A DNA stretch of 64,000 bases from an uncultured Prochlorococcus sp. (GTDB lineage: Bacteria; Cyanobacteriota; Cyanobacteriia; PCC-6307; Cyanobiaceae): positions 1 to 64,000 of the forward strand of contig CACGER010000001.1 of the NCBI GenBank assembly GCA_902572075.1, read 5' to 3'. The translations under genes were made by a program, and so were the position numbers. Below are positions 1 through 9,990 of the stretch, piece by piece (position 1 is the first letter of the stretch; every line of letters starts with the position of its first letter). The notes beneath the pieces are model-generated. The model did no database searches and was not told the origin of the DNA. It saw only the letters and a list, made by a program, of their open reading frames with translations.

Positions 1-68
1 CTGATTTTTGCTTCGCCTCTTAAACCCTTTACTGCGTCTTCAAAGCGTGACGAGAGTTCATCAAACAT
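1..68 (-). CDS. ffh: Signal recognition particle GTPase Ffh (N-terminal fragment)
   Basis: Only the first 22 codons lie in the window; the gene runs off the left edge. The translation from the ATG at 68 begins MFDELSSRFEDAVKGLRG, the typical start of cyanobacterial Ffh (N domain helix). Ffh binds the SRP RNA and targets membrane proteins to the translocon. The matching SRP RNA gene is also in this window, at 26.7 kb. Identification rests on the N-terminus only, since the GTPase domain is outside the window. Confidence 0.85.
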   Translation of the reverse strand, partial: MFDELSSRFEDAVKGLRGEAKI

Positions 69-124
69 TATTTAAGAATTATTTATATTATTTTTAATTA
101 TTATAGATGATCTTAAGTTTGTAA

Positions 125-2230
125 TTACAAACCGCTCACGAAATCAACCAATTTCCATGATTTATTTGAAAAACCCAAAATATATTTAACTTTAAGGGGA
201 TTTAATGATGTTTCATTAACAAATTCTCCAGAGTTCTTTACTATTCTTTCAAGGTAGTTCAATTCTACTAAAACAACTATCCGAGATGAAGTTTGCGATT
301 CCAAATCAATCTTAAGTATTTTAGAATTAATTTCTTTATAAATTCCCTTCTCGATATCGTTCTGTCTTTCTTCGATTGTTCGACCAATCAGACCTTTACT
401 AACAATCTTAGAAAGATTAATTTCACTCTTACCCGCTAAGTAATTACTTTTACTTAGAAGCCAACCATTAATTAAATTACTTATATCTTCCAAAGAAGGT
501 GAAGGTGTATTAAGTTCTTTGAATTCATAGGAAGTAATTGAATTAGATTTCTCAGAAATAATATTCAATTTGCTTGAAGGATTTTTTTTTATTTCTTGTA
601 TAGTATCTTTTTCAATAAGCTTTTGATTTTTATCAATCGCAATTAAAGGTTTTTCAGCAACAGATTTGCCCTGAATTGATTTTTTTAAATTATTTCTTAA
701 AAAACCAATACCAATACCAAATGCGAATAAGATCAAAAACGCATAAATATAGATCAAATAAGGTGAACGATTAATAGTCTCTTTATCCTTCAAGAATTCT
801 CCAAAATTAAACTTGAATTCAGCAATTTTTTCAATTAAAAAATTATAAAACTCTATTGGTTTTTTCTTAAAGTTTTTCTTATTAAATTCGTTTTCTTTGA
901 TCTCAAGCTTTTCATAATCTTGTTTTATGCCACCAGGCCAAGGTAATCTCCTTTCTTCAATATTACCAAATAAATTATCAAGATCATCATTCGTTTTTGT
1001 ATAAGATTCCTTTTCAATTTGCTGGTTCTGAAAATTAGATTTAATTGCAATTTTACTTGATTTCTTTTCTAATTTTTCAATAAATTCTTGAATTTCCCTA
1101 TCTTCAAACCAAGAATCTAAATCAACTTCTTTTAGGTCAATATCTCTATACCCAACTAAAACATCATTCTCTAACCAATTTTTACAGAAAATACAAATTG
1201 CTTCTAACTTATTTCCAGGATAATTATTGAGCCAATCTCGTAAATTTTCATCAGAAGCACTTGAAAACCTTGCATTAGACTGGTCAATATCAGCTAAAAG
1301 TAAGTCTAAACAACCTAATAAAGGCATTGAATCAAGACCAGACAAATTTAGTTTCTTTAAAATTCTCCTCGCTTCAAATAGTTTTTCCGGTTTTCTTCTT
1401 GAGAAACCAATTGCTGTCAAGGATAGAAAAGCTAAAAATCCTGCTTCTAATGATCCTCTTTTTTGTAATTCAAGAAACAAATCAATTTGTTCTTGCACTG
1501 TCAAAAAAGGCCTTATTTGTTGAAAAAAAGCTTCAAACTCTTTTTGATTTAAATAATCTTTATATTCGGATTTATTATTACCTTCCAAACCACCTCTTTT
1601 AATTATTAAATTTTCCAACATACTTAAGCCTTTTTTATGAGACTCTTGATCATTTAGATCCCTACTAAGTAGATCCAGGATTCTGTAAGGAAGTAGCGCA
1701 ACCAAGTCTTCTTCAAGTTCTTTTCTTATTTCTTGAAGCTTTCCCATTCTTTGTAGAAGTTGTATACCTTCATGTAAAAAGTCTGCCGCATTCGAATAGG
1801 ATCTAAGCTGTTGTTCTTGAATTGCAGAATCTCTAGCTGTTAAAGCAGCCAATAATGTTAAATCAGCTTCTCTACTACTTCCTAAAGCTGGAGTTTGTGG
1901 GGGCTGCAATGCTTTTCTCGTGATTTTAAAAGCATCTTTTGGTGAGCCCGATTCCCAAAGAAGTATTAATCCTGCAACTTCTCTATTTGAGGAAAAATCC
2001 AATCCAGAATTCCCATTTAATAATAAATTTTCATATTCTCTTCTGCTTTCTGGATCTGTAAGTAAATCGGCGGTGAGGCGGAGCAATTCAGATCTTTGAG
2101 CTAAAACTTCATAAGTAAACCCTTCATCAGGTGTCTTATCTAACCGCAATTGAAACGCCCTTAATATTTCCTCAGAAGTTGCAGAGGGGCTTACGCCAAT
2201 TAAACGAAAATGGTCTAAAGGAAGTTCCAA
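125..2230 (-). CDS. ftn2: Cell division protein Ftn2 (ZipN/ARC6 homologue)
   Basis: This 701-residue protein begins with a J-like domain (about residues 5-67, including DHFRLIGVSP and the LLTDPESRREYE end) that lacks the HPD motif of true DnaJ proteins. A long helical middle follows, then one membrane segment near residues 490-512 and a C-terminal domain like the IMS domain of plant ARC6. In cyanobacteria, Ftn2/ZipN anchors the FtsZ ring to the membrane and acts as a hub for division proteins. The charged, Lys/Glu-rich stretch before the membrane segment (about 380-480) looks disordered. The gene is divergent from pdhA, with about 110 bp between them. The family call is strong although the sequence is diverged. 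Confidence 0.9.
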   Translation of the reverse strand: MELPLDHFRLIGVSPSATSEEILRAFQLRLDKTPDEGFTYEVLAQRSELLRLTADLLTDPESRREYENLLLNGNSGLDFSSNREVAGLILLWESGSPKDAFKITRKALQPPQTPALGSSREADLTLLAALTARDSAIQEQQLRSYSNAADFLHEGIQLLQRMGKLQEIRKELEEDLVALLPYRILDLLSRDLNDQESHKKGLSMLENLIIKRGGLEGNNKSEYKDYLNQKEFEAFFQQIRPFLTVQEQIDLFLELQKRGSLEAGFLAFLSLTAIGFSRRKPEKLFEARRILKKLNLSGLDSMPLLGCLDLLLADIDQSNARFSSASDENLRDWLNNYPGNKLEAICIFCKNWLENDVLVGYRDIDLKEVDLDSWFEDREIQEFIEKLEKKSSKIAIKSNFQNQQIEKESYTKTNDDLDNLFGNIEERRLPWPGGIKQDYEKLEIKENEFNKKNFKKKPIEFYNFLIEKIAEFKFNFGEFLKDKETINRSPYLIYIYAFLILFAFGIGIGFLRNNLKKSIQGKSVAEKPLIAIDKNQKLIEKDTIQEIKKNPSSKLNIISEKSNSITSYEFKELNTPSPSLEDISNLINGWLLSKSNYLAGKSEINLSKIVSKGLIGRTIEERQNDIEKGIYKEINSKILKIDLESQTSSRIVVLVELNYLERIVKNSGEFVNETSLNPLKVKYILGFSNKSWKLVDFVSGL

Positions 2231-2343
2231 ACAAATATCCTATTGAAAATTCTTAGACAAATTTTATCAAGTTAAAAATTTTTTTCACAAGGTCTTACAG
2301 AGTTATTAAAAAAAATCATGAAAATCGCCCTTCACAGCTTAGA

Positions 2344-3417
2344 ATGTTAACAAATCAAAACTTCGTTAAGGTATTTTTCTTGGAAACACACGTAGAGAGA
2401 ATCTCAAATCTTCAAGACATAAAAAGAGCCGAATTGGATCGAGAAACGGGATTATTTCTTTATGAAGACATGACTCTTGGTCGTAGGTTTGAAGATAAGT
2501 GTGCAGAAATGTATTACAGAGGAAAAATGTTTGGTTTTGTTCATTTATATAACGGTCAAGAAGCAATAAGCACAGGAGTAATTGGAGCCATGAAAAAGAA
2601 ACATGATTGGTTTTGTAGTACTTATCGCGATCACGTTCATGCACTAAGTGCGGGGGTTCCCTCCTTTGAAGTAATGAGCGAACTTTTTGGAAAAGCTACT
2701 GGTTGCAGCAAAGGTCGAGGTGGATCCATGCACTTATTTTCAAGAGAACATCACTTACTCGGAGGATATGCATTTATTGGAGAAGGTATTCCAGTTGCCT
2801 TAGGGGCAGCCTTTTCAAGTAAATACAAAAAGGACGTTGCTGGTAATAGTAATAGTGATGCGGTAACTGCAGCATTCTTTGGGGATGGGACTTGCAATAA
2901 TGGGCAGTTTTTTGAATGTTTAAATATGGCTCAGTTATGGAAATTACCCATAATTTTTGTTGTTGAAAATAATAAATGGGCTATTGGCATGGCTCACGAT
3001 AGAGCTACAAGTAATCCTGAAATTTGGAGAAAAGCATCTGCTTTTGGTATGCACGGCGAGGAAGTTGATGGAATGGATGTATTAGCAGTTAGAGGGGCAG
3101 CGCAAAGAGCTATTGAGCGCGCCAGAGCAGGAGAAGGTCCCACACTTTTAGAATGTTTGACTTATAGATATAGAGGGCACTCTCTTGCAGATCCAGATGA
3201 ATTAAGGTCTGAGAAAGAGAAGGAGTTTTGGGGGAAAAGAGATCCTATTAAGAAATTAGCCAAAGAAATTATTGAAGGTAAATTAGCAACTGAAGAGGAA
3301 TTAAAAATTATTGAAAAGAAAATTGATGCAGAGATATCTGAATCGGTTAAAGATGCTATTGAAGCACCCGAACCCCCTTCACAAGAATTAACTAAATATA
3401 TTTGGGCAGAAGATTAG
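2344..3417 (+). CDS. pdhA: Pyruvate dehydrogenase E1 component, alpha subunit
   Basis: Catalyses the thiamine-diphosphate-dependent decarboxylation of pyruvate with the beta subunit, feeding acetyl-CoA synthesis. The thiamine diphosphate motif is visible as GDGTCNNGQ (residues 180-188) closed by ENN (208-210), and the regulatory-loop region reads YRYRGHS. Length is 357 residues from the ATG at 2344. An in-frame TTG at 2380 would give a 345-residue protein starting near the conserved ETHVERI, so the first 12 residues may not be translated. The E3 subunit (lpdA) lies 9 kb away in the same window. The 3' end stops one base from the convergent sigma factor gene. Confidence 0.95.
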   Translation: MLTNQNFVKVFFLETHVERISNLQDIKRAELDRETGLFLYEDMTLGRRFEDKCAEMYYRGKMFGFVHLYNGQEAISTGVIGAMKKKHDWFCSTYRDHVHALSAGVPSFEVMSELFGKATGCSKGRGGSMHLFSREHHLLGGYAFIGEGIPVALGAAFSSKYKKDVAGNSNSDAVTAAFFGDGTCNNGQFFECLNMAQLWKLPIIFVVENNKWAIGMAHDRATSNPEIWRKASAFGMHGEEVDGMDVLAVRGAAQRAIERARAGEGPTLLECLTYRYRGHSLADPDELRSEKEKEFWGKRDPIKKLAKEIIEGKLATEEELKIIEKKIDAEISESVKDAIEAPEPPSQELTKYIWAED

Positions 3418-3418
3418 A

Positions 3419-4360
3419 TTAAATCCCGCTAGGTAATTTTCTAGTTAAATTTCTTAATTTTCTTAGTGCCTTAAGTTCAACTTGTCTAACTCTTTCTCTA
3501 GAAACTTCTAATAATCGTCCAATTTCAGCAAGTGTATGCCTCTCATTTGCATCAAGTCCAAACCTTAGTTTGAGAACATGTTGTTCTTGCTCGCTTAAAT
3601 GACTTAACCATTTACCAAGTTGCTCTTGATGCATTTTTTGTTCAACTTGATCTAAAGGTTCTTCATTATTACTATCAGCAATCAAATCACCTAAAAAGCT
3701 CCTCCCGTCATCACCATTTACTGGAGCATCTAAACTACTTGTCGATAAGGCTTGTCTCAAAACTGAATCCAATTCTTCAACATCAATTTCCATCGCCTCT
3801 GCAATTTCAATCCTGCTTGGCATAGCACCAAGTTTATGGGCCAAATCTCTACTAACTTTTCTAATAGAAGCCAATCTTTCACTTAAGTGAACAGGCAAAC
3901 GGATTGTTCTTGATTGACAGGCAATTGCTCTTGTCATACTCTGTCTAATCCACCAAAAAGCATAGGTAGAAAACTTATATCCCCTTGTCGGATCAAATTT
4001 TTCAACAGCCCTTTCCAACCCAAGAGAACCTTCTTGTACTAAATCAAGAAGTTCCAGTCCTTTACCTTGATATTTTTTAGCCACACTAACAACTAATCTT
4101 AAATTAGCTTTCATCATTCTTTCTTTAGCTCTTCTACCAATTTTTATTGTTCTTTTTTGCTGAGCCGTAAATTCATTAATCTTTTCATTTAATTGCCCAT
4201 CTTCTGTAAGAGTCATCATTTTCTGGACTTGATTACCCAATTCGATTTCTTCGGCAGGAGTTAATAAAGGAACTCTACCGATATTCTGCAAATACCAGCT
4301 AATTGGATCATTACTCCTCCTTTTTGGCTGTTCTGTTGGTGTAGGTAATGATGAGACCAT
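3419..4360 (-). CDS. RNA polymerase sigma factor, RpoD-like group 2
   Basis: A 313-residue sigma-70 family protein. Region 1.2 is at about residues 18-46, region 2 at about 82-146 (core-binding and -10 recognition, with FSTYAFWWIRQSMTRAI), region 3 follows, and region 4 is at about 264-303 with a helix-turn-helix ending VSRERVRQVELKAL. The long region 1.1 and acidic spacer of the principal sigma factor are missing, which fits the short alternative group 2 sigma factors that adjust cyanobacterial transcription to light, nutrients or stress. The exact paralogue cannot be told from sequence alone. A 13-base palindrome lies in its leader. Confidence 0.92.
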   Translation of the reverse strand: MVSSLPTPTEQPKRRSNDPISWYLQNIGRVPLLTPAEEIELGNQVQKMMTLTEDGQLNEKINEFTAQQKRTIKIGRRAKERMMKANLRLVVSVAKKYQGKGLELLDLVQEGSLGLERAVEKFDPTRGYKFSTYAFWWIRQSMTRAIACQSRTIRLPVHLSERLASIRKVSRDLAHKLGAMPSRIEIAEAMEIDVEELDSVLRQALSTSSLDAPVNGDDGRSFLGDLIADSNNEEPLDQVEQKMHQEQLGKWLSHLSEQEQHVLKLRFGLDANERHTLAEIGRLLEVSRERVRQVELKALRKLRNLTRKLPSGI

Positions 4361-4376
4361 GTTATGACCTAATTTA

Positions 4377-4389
4377 GGTACTAAAACTC
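4377..4389. promoter_or_regulatory. Perfect 13-bp inverted repeat upstream of the sigma factor gene
   Basis: The bases ACCTAATTTAGGT form two perfect 6-base arms around one central base. The element starts 17 bases upstream of the sigma factor ATG. It could be an operator or a small leader hairpin. No known cyanobacterial regulator site was recognised in it, and the function is inferred from position alone. Confidence 0.3.
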
Positions 4390-4500
4390 TCCTATACTTT
4401 TCAAGAAATAGCCAAATATTTAATATGCGCTTCAGATTTCAAGTAATATTTGTACACTTATGTGTTTAAAACTATAAATAACTCTCTTAAATTGTTTCTT

Positions 4501-6066
4501 TCAAGATATTTGTCTCATTTTTATATTTCTCATCAATTTCGACAATTCGTCATCAATAACAGAAGCATGCGAACCTTTTTTGCACTTTGATGCAGCAAAT
4601 GAATGCAAAAGTACGTATTTAGCAAAAAAATCTGTTTTTATATTTCTACAAAAGGTTGAATCAATCGCAGAACTGCCAGCTATAAAGCCAGATAAAAGAT
4701 CGCCCAATCCAGCTCGAGCTGTCTGAGAATCGGTTCCGAAAAGTTGCCAAACTTTTTTATTATCAGCAACTATGCTGTTAGCTCCCTTAAGTAAAATGCT
4801 AATGTTAAATTCTTTTGCTGCATCAACAGCTAACCCTAAATTGGTATCAGAATTGATATGAGGGAATAACCTTCGAAATTCTTTGCTATGTGGTGTGATC
4901 CATGTTTTAAATTTTCTCTCTAAAAAGAAATTTGACCCTAACTTAGATTCCGAAATTCTATTAAGTGCATCTGCATCCAATATCAATAATCCTTCATAAT
5001 CAATAAAATAGTCTTTTGATTTTTGCCAATCATCATTATCAATGCCTATCCCTGGGCCGACAGCTACTGAATCAAATGCACTTAAATCAATATTTTTTAA
5101 TGCACTAAATAAAGATGAATTTCCATTTTGATTAGATTGCATAGTTTCCTTTAAAACTATTTCTGGAGCAACTTGCCAAATAGATTCAGCAACTACATTA
5201 GGGAGGACAGCCGAGATATAGCCTGCTCCACTTGATATGGCACCTTTTAATGCTAAGTATCCAGCGCCAGGATATTTTTCACTTCCAGCTATTAATAATG
5301 TTCTACCTCTTTTATATTTGTTGGAATTTTTTGGTAAAGAAGGTAAATTAATATTTTTTAAATCTTTATAAGTAACCTTTAAAACCTTTTTTTCAATCTT
5401 AAGTAACTTGTAAATAGGCACTCCAATATCGATATGGTGCAATTCTCCAATAAAAGGTAAAGCAGAATCTTGCGTCAACCCAATCTTATGAAGACCAATG
5501 GCCAAGGTATGGTCTGCTTTTACTGCGTTATCTAAAAAAGGCTCACCTTTATTAGGACATAATCCTGTTGGAATATCAATACTTATCACTTTGCCATTTT
5601 TATTATTAAATTTTTGATTAAAAAGTTTAATTAATTTATTATCAACTTTTCTTGATTGATTATTACCAAAAACCGCATCAATCCATAGTTCTTTACCATT
5701 TGCATCAGGGGGATCCCCCAATTTTGTTACGCCAATAGATGTAAGATAATTAAGGTGATTATTTGTTAATGTTTTTTTAATTGAAAATGGGCACCATACT
5801 TGGACATGAAAACCTTTCAAAAAAAGCTCTCTAGCTATTACGGCACCATCCCCACCATTATGCCCAGGACCTATAAAAATAGTTATTCCATGCTTTAGAA
5901 GAGGTTTCCTTTTCAAGAGCCATTTACTAATCTGAATACCAGCTTTTTCCATCAATGCTTCTTGAGGCATTCCATCAGAAAACATTTCTTTCTCTAATAT
6001 CAACATTTGCTTTGAATCAACAATTAAATGTTTAGAGTCAATTGTTGGCCATACAATTTCGTTCAT
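4501..6066 (-). CDS. nnr: Bifunctional NAD(P)H-hydrate epimerase / dehydratase
   Basis: Repairs hydrated NADH and NADPH. The N-terminal YjeF_N epimerase domain (about residues 1-215) carries the glycine-rich IGPGHNGGDGAVIAREL motif. The C-terminal ribokinase-like dehydratase domain (about 240-515) shows LLIAGSEKYPGAGYLAL, TPHSKEFRRLFP and RAGLGDLLSGFIAG, the last being the nucleotide-binding and catalytic Asp motif. The length of 521 residues is normal for the fused form. It starts at an ATG 46 bp from the divergent mnmA. Both domains look intact. Confidence 0.93.
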   Translation of the reverse strand: MNEIVWPTIDSKHLIVDSKQMLILEKEMFSDGMPQEALMEKAGIQISKWLLKRKPLLKHGITIFIGPGHNGGDGAVIARELFLKGFHVQVWCPFSIKKTLTNNHLNYLTSIGVTKLGDPPDANGKELWIDAVFGNNQSRKVDNKLIKLFNQKFNNKNGKVISIDIPTGLCPNKGEPFLDNAVKADHTLAIGLHKIGLTQDSALPFIGELHHIDIGVPIYKLLKIEKKVLKVTYKDLKNINLPSLPKNSNKYKRGRTLLIAGSEKYPGAGYLALKGAISSGAGYISAVLPNVVAESIWQVAPEIVLKETMQSNQNGNSSLFSALKNIDLSAFDSVAVGPGIGIDNDDWQKSKDYFIDYEGLLILDADALNRISESKLGSNFFLERKFKTWITPHSKEFRRLFPHINSDTNLGLAVDAAKEFNISILLKGANSIVADNKKVWQLFGTDSQTARAGLGDLLSGFIAGSSAIDSTFCRNIKTDFFAKYVLLHSFAASKCKKGSHASVIDDELSKLMRNIKMRQIS

Positions 6067-6112
6067 AATTAGTACAAAGCATTTGAAGTCCCGTTAAAAA
6101 ATTTAAACTTCC

Positions 6113-7267
6113 ATGTTAAAAACACAAAAGGAAAAAAAATTAGAGAACAATTTTTCTAATAATAGAACTCAAAAGGAGAAAAATATTATTGTAGGTCTTT
6201 CAGGTGGTGTAGATAGTTCCCTTTCTGCTGCTCTTCTTGTAGAAAAAGGTTGGAATGTTGAGGGACTAACTCTTTGGCTAATGAAAGGTCAAGGCTCCTG
6301 TTGTTCTGAAGGATTAGTAGATGCTGCTGGCCTTTGTGAAGATTTAGGAATTAATCATACAATCATAGATTCAAGAGAAATTTTCGAAAGAGAGGTAATT
6401 AAAAAAACTACTGAAAGCTATGAGAAAGGATTCACTCCACTTCCATGTTCGATGTGCAACAAGAATGTGAAGTTTGAAGAGATGCTGAATTACGCAATAA
6501 ACAAAAAAGACTTTACTCATATTGCGACAGGACATTACGCAAGGATAAAAAAATCATCTGATGTTGAAAAAATTGATAGCAAGAGCTTTGTATTTAAGGA
6601 CTTCCTTCTTCTGAGAGGTGCTGACGAGAACAAAGACCAAAGTTATTTTCTTTATTCTCTTTCACAAGAAGTACTAAGTAGATTAGAATTTCCTCTTGGT
6701 GAAATGAAAAAAGAAGAAACAAGAAAGGAAGCCTTGAGATTAGGGCTTAGAACTGCTCAAAAACCTGAAAGTCAAGATTTATGTTTAGTTGAGCATTATG
6801 GATCAATGCAAAGATTTATCGATAAACACATTGAACCCAAAGAAGGAAAAATTATGCATGTAAATGGGAAAGTCCTAGGAAATCACAATGGTATTCAGCA
6901 CTTTACTGTAGGCCAAAGAAAAGGTTTGGGCGTTGCTTGGCCTGAACCATTATATGTAAAAAGTTTAGATAGGGGAAAAAATATAGTTTATGTAGCAGAT
7001 AAAAGTGATCTATTTAATAAAGAAGCAATAATTAGTAAGGTCAACTGGGTTTCAATTGAAGAACCTAAGCAAGAGATAGAAGTAGAAGCACAAATCAGAT
7101 ATAGAAGTCATCCAGTAAAAGGTACTTTAATTCCTTTGGAAAATTCAGATAATCCAACTACAACATTTAAATTAATTTTTGAAGAAAGTCAAAGTTCGGT
7201 AACACCTGGACAAGCTGCAGTTTTTTATAAAGGAGAAATTTTATTAGGTGGTGGATTAATTAATTAA
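6113..7267 (+). CDS. mnmA: tRNA-specific 2-thiouridylase MnmA
   Basis: Makes 2-thiouridine at position 34 of tRNAs for Lys, Glu and Gln. The PP-loop ATP-binding motif GLSGGVDSS is near residue 28, and the Cys pair used in persulfide chemistry appears in [10 protein letters not shown] (about 113) and SQDLCLVE (about 217). A C-terminal beta-barrel domain follows, ending with the usual [11 protein letters not shown] motif. Length is 384 residues, slightly over the E. coli enzyme because of a Lys/Asn-rich N-terminal extension of about 20 residues. The 3' end overlaps the convergent lnt gene by 8 bases. Confidence 0.96.
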   Translation: MLKTQKEKKLENNFSNNRTQKEKNIIVGLSGGVDSSLSAALLVEKGWNVEGLTLWLMKGQGSCCSEGLVDAAGLCEDLGINHTIIDSREIFEREVIKKTTESYEKGFTPLPCSMCNKNVKFEEMLNYAINKKDFTHIATGHYARIKKSSDVEKIDSKSFVFKDFLLLRGADENKDQSYFLYSLSQEVLSRLEFPLGEMKKEETRKEALRLGLRTAQKPESQDLCLVEHYGSMQRFIDKHIEPKEGKIMHVNGKVLGNHNGIQHFTVGQRKGLGVAWPEPLYVKSLDRGKNIVYVADKSDLFNKEAIISKVNWVSIEEPKQEIEVEAQIRYRSHPVKGTLIPLENSDNPTTTFKLIFEESQSSVTPGQAAVFYKGEILLGGGLIN

Positions 7268-8747
7268 TTTTCCAAAATATATTTAATCCCATAAAAAATA
7301 TAAACAGTAATAAGATAGGTTTATCTCCAAATTTTGTATAAAAGGTCTTGTCTGATGAAAAATTAGGAAATACTATCTTAGTTTGCTCCATATTTAAATC
7401 TAGAAGTTGAATTATTTTTCCATCATCTTGAACTAAACCCGAAGGACCGGTGTTTGATACAAGTAGATTATCTTTTTTGTTTTCAATACTTCTCAAACTT
7501 GCCAAAGACAGAAATTGATTATAAAGCTTATTTGGATAGGGATCTAAATTTGCTGCAGTTATTATTAGTTTTGCACCGCTATTAATAGCCTTTCTTATTT
7601 TTAGTCCATCACCAATTTCGTAACATATAGCTACTGCAAGTGGGGGTGTAAATTTAGGATCAAAAAATCTTGAATCAGAGCCTGGTTGAATTCCTCCTAC
7701 TGCAGATAATCCTCTTGAAAAACTATTTAGAAATCTAGGTATTTTTTCACCTACAGGGACAAGTCTATTTTTATCTATAAATGAGGTAAAAGATTTATCT
7801 CCAATTTGAAATCCGAGGAAAGAACTTCTTAATTCATTATTTGAATTTCTGAAACCTCCTGCCAAGGTATTAACCTTTATGCCGCTAGATAAATAAAAAT
7901 TATTATTTATAATCCCTTCTGGAGCAACGAGAAGTTTTACTTTATTGGCTAAAGCATACTTTTGAGCAATAGATAGTTTTTCTTTAATAAATTCATCGTC
8001 TTTTTTTAGTTTTTCTCTTGTTGGTATATTTGTTTGCCAAATAGCTACTGGATATTCATAATTTCTTTTTATTGGAGTTATTAAACCTCCAAATAAATGT
8101 AAGAAAATAATAACTAAAAGTCCCAAAAGAAATATTTTTTTAAAATGAAGTTTTCTTCTCCATCTTCCGTGACTAATAAATATCCAAAATCCAATCAATA
8201 TTTGTAATACGCATAAACCACTTGCGCCAACCCATCTTGCCAAACCAGCAAGATAAATATCACCTGGGACAAGACTCTCGCCTAACCCTATCCAAAAAAA
8301 AGGTGTTTGAGAAAGTATCAATTCACCAATCCCCCAAGTCAAAGATAAAAAAAATACTTTCACTGTTAAAGGTAAAATTTTCATTTTAAAAACATCCTCT
8401 TTCCAGAGAATAATTTCAACTAACAATCCCCATAAATAAACTAATATCCCTCCCAAAAAAGCGCAAAATAATAATATTGAAATGGCTATTATTAAACTTG
8501 CAAGCCATGAAAACCCAAGCCACGTTAATGGATGAAGATCATATAACCATGAATGACTTATCAAAACGAAGAAAAAACCCCACCAAAAATTTGCTATTTT
8601 TCTCTCACTTCCCTTCCATAAAATAAATAAAGAAATTGGCATAAAAATCAGCCAAAAGTGAGTTGAAACAGAAACTCCTCCTAAAATTCCTCCTAAACAA
8701 GGGTAAAAATATTGTCTTAGACTTTTAATTTGAGTCGGGATTAACAA
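7260..8747 (-). CDS. lnt: Apolipoprotein N-acyltransferase
   Basis: Adds the third acyl chain to the N-terminal Cys of lipoproteins in the inner membrane. The first half (about residues 15-225) holds six or so hydrophobic segments, and the second half is a nitrilase-fold domain. Residues expected of the Glu-Lys-Cys triad are present: VAPEG (Glu), [10 protein letters not shown] (Lys) and AICYE (Cys). Length 495 residues is normal. The called start is TTG at 8747; no better ATG is obvious before the first membrane segment. It overlaps the end of mnmA by 8 bases, tail to tail. Confidence 0.92.
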   Translation of the reverse strand: MLIPTQIKSLRQYFYPCLGGILGGVSVSTHFWLIFMPISLFILWKGSERKIANFWWGFFFVLISHSWLYDLHPLTWLGFSWLASLIIAISILLFCAFLGGILVYLWGLLVEIILWKEDVFKMKILPLTVKVFFLSLTWGIGELILSQTPFFWIGLGESLVPGDIYLAGLARWVGASGLCVLQILIGFWIFISHGRWRRKLHFKKIFLLGLLVIIFLHLFGGLITPIKRNYEYPVAIWQTNIPTREKLKKDDEFIKEKLSIAQKYALANKVKLLVAPEGIINNNFYLSSGIKVNTLAGGFRNSNNELRSSFLGFQIGDKSFTSFIDKNRLVPVGEKIPRFLNSFSRGLSAVGGIQPGSDSRFFDPKFTPPLAVAICYEIGDGLKIRKAINSGAKLIITAANLDPYPNKLYNQFLSLASLRSIENKKDNLLVSNTGPSGLVQDDGKIIQLLDLNMEQTKIVFPNFSSDKTFYTKFGDKPILLLFIFFMGLNIFWKIN

Positions 8748-8833
8748 TCTAAAATTACGAAATTAAATTTAAAATCACCCATTTATTGTACCTTTATTCT
8801 GTAAACTTAGTTTTAGTAACTTTTAAAATTTAA

Positions 8834-9406
8834 GTGAGAGAAGTCTTTATTAGTTTTGCAGTTTTTGTTTTTTGTGTTTCGTTAACTATTTTTAGTCAAT
8901 TTAATTCACCACAAGTTGTTAATGCTACCGAATCTGAAACTCAGTTAATTCAAAAAACACCTGTTACAAAATCATCAAATGTTTCAAATAATAATTTATT
9001 TGAGCTAGACCCATCAGATCCAAATCCTACACTTTTCGCTATGGCAGAAGAAACACCATTAGACAACAATTCAAGGACTACAGAAAGTGGTCTGATTATT
9101 GCAGATATCATAAATGGGGAAGGAGATGAAGCCAGCGCTGGGCAAACAGTTACCGTAAATTACACAGGCACTCTAGAAGACGGAACTCAATTCGACACAA
9201 GTATAGGTAGAGCTCCATTCAGCTTTCCATTAGGTGCTGGTCGAGTAATAAAAGGCTGGGACGAAGGTGTCGCAGGCATGAAAGTTGGAGGCAAAAGAAA
9301 ATTAACAATACCTCCGGAACTTGGATACGGGTCAAGAGGGGCAGGGAATGTTATACCCGCTAATGCAACCTTGATATTTGAAGTTGAATTATTAGGAGTC
9401 AATTAA
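8834..9406 (+). CDS. FKBP-type peptidyl-prolyl cis-trans isomerase, exported
   Basis: Speeds prolyl isomerisation during folding. The N-terminus has a hydrophobic segment (about residues 3-22, then a polar linker) that fits a signal peptide or membrane anchor. The FKBP domain occupies about residues 85-190, with [36 protein letters not shown] and [20 protein letters not shown], which form the usual active-site pocket. The likely location is periplasm or thylakoid lumen. The start is GTG at 8834. It lies 78 bp upstream of sodN on the same strand and might share a transcript with it. Confidence 0.93.
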   Translation: MREVFISFAVFVFCVSLTIFSQFNSPQVVNATESETQLIQKTPVTKSSNVSNNNLFELDPSDPNPTLFAMAEETPLDNNSRTTESGLIIADIINGEGDEASAGQTVTVNYTGTLEDGTQFDTSIGRAPFSFPLGAGRVIKGWDEGVAGMKVGGKRKLTIPPELGYGSRGAGNVIPANATLIFEVELLGVN

Positions 9407-9484
9407 ATTAAGTAAGAAAAATATCTAAGACTTTTCAATTTAGTTAATCTCCAAGTAATATATATACAACACCAAATATTTGAA

Positions 9485-9958
9485 ATGTTAAGTAAATTCA
9501 TCAATTCTTTTCTAGATAAGAAATCCCCAATGACAGTCCATGCTCACTGCGATGGTCCTTGTGGTGTTTACGACCCAGCATCTACGAGAGTTGCTGCTGA
9601 AGCAGTTTTATCAATGACAAAAAAACTCATTGCATTAGAAGCTCCGTCTAGCACTGATTCAGCAGAGTGGGCTGCATACAGTAATACATTTTCTAGATAT
9701 GTTGCTGTTAAAGAAGAGCAAGCAAAAGAAACAAAAAAAGAGATTCTAATTTTGTGGACAGATTACTTTAAACCAGTTCACTTAGAAACTTATCCAGACT
9801 TACATGAAACCATTTGGAAAGCGGCTAAATTATGCAGTGCATGCAAAGTTAATATTGACTTAGCCCAAGCTGAAGAACTCATGAGTTATGTAGAAAAAAT
9901 TCATAATATTTTCTGGGCTTCAAAAGGAAGATCAGACGCTTTTGTAAAAGCTAGTTAA
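9485..9958 (+). CDS. sodN: Nickel-containing superoxide dismutase (precursor)
   Basis: Disproportionates superoxide using nickel. The nickel hook HCDGPCGVYDP is at residues 21-31, preceded by a 20-residue propeptide that must be removed so His21 becomes the N-terminal ligand together with Cys22 and Cys26. The rest is the four-helix bundle of the family. Length 157 residues is standard. The next gene encodes the expected maturation protease, and a nickel-transporter-like gene follows on the other strand, so the three make a complete Ni-SOD cassette. Use of nickel rather than iron SOD is typical of marine picocyanobacteria in low-iron water. Confidence 0.97.
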   Translation: MLSKFINSFLDKKSPMTVHAHCDGPCGVYDPASTRVAAEAVLSMTKKLIALEAPSSTDSAEWAAYSNTFSRYVAVKEEQAKETKKEILILWTDYFKPVHLETYPDLHETIWKAAKLCSACKVNIDLAQAEELMSYVEKIHNIFWASKGRSDAFVKAS

Positions 9959-9990
9959 TTAAAATTATTTTCAAAAGTTTCTTTGATTTT

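Noticed and set aside
9455..9467. Possible NtcA site upstream of sodN
   Set aside because: The match is GTA-N7-TAC, one base short of the GTA-N8-TAC consensus, and consists of TA repeats that are common here.
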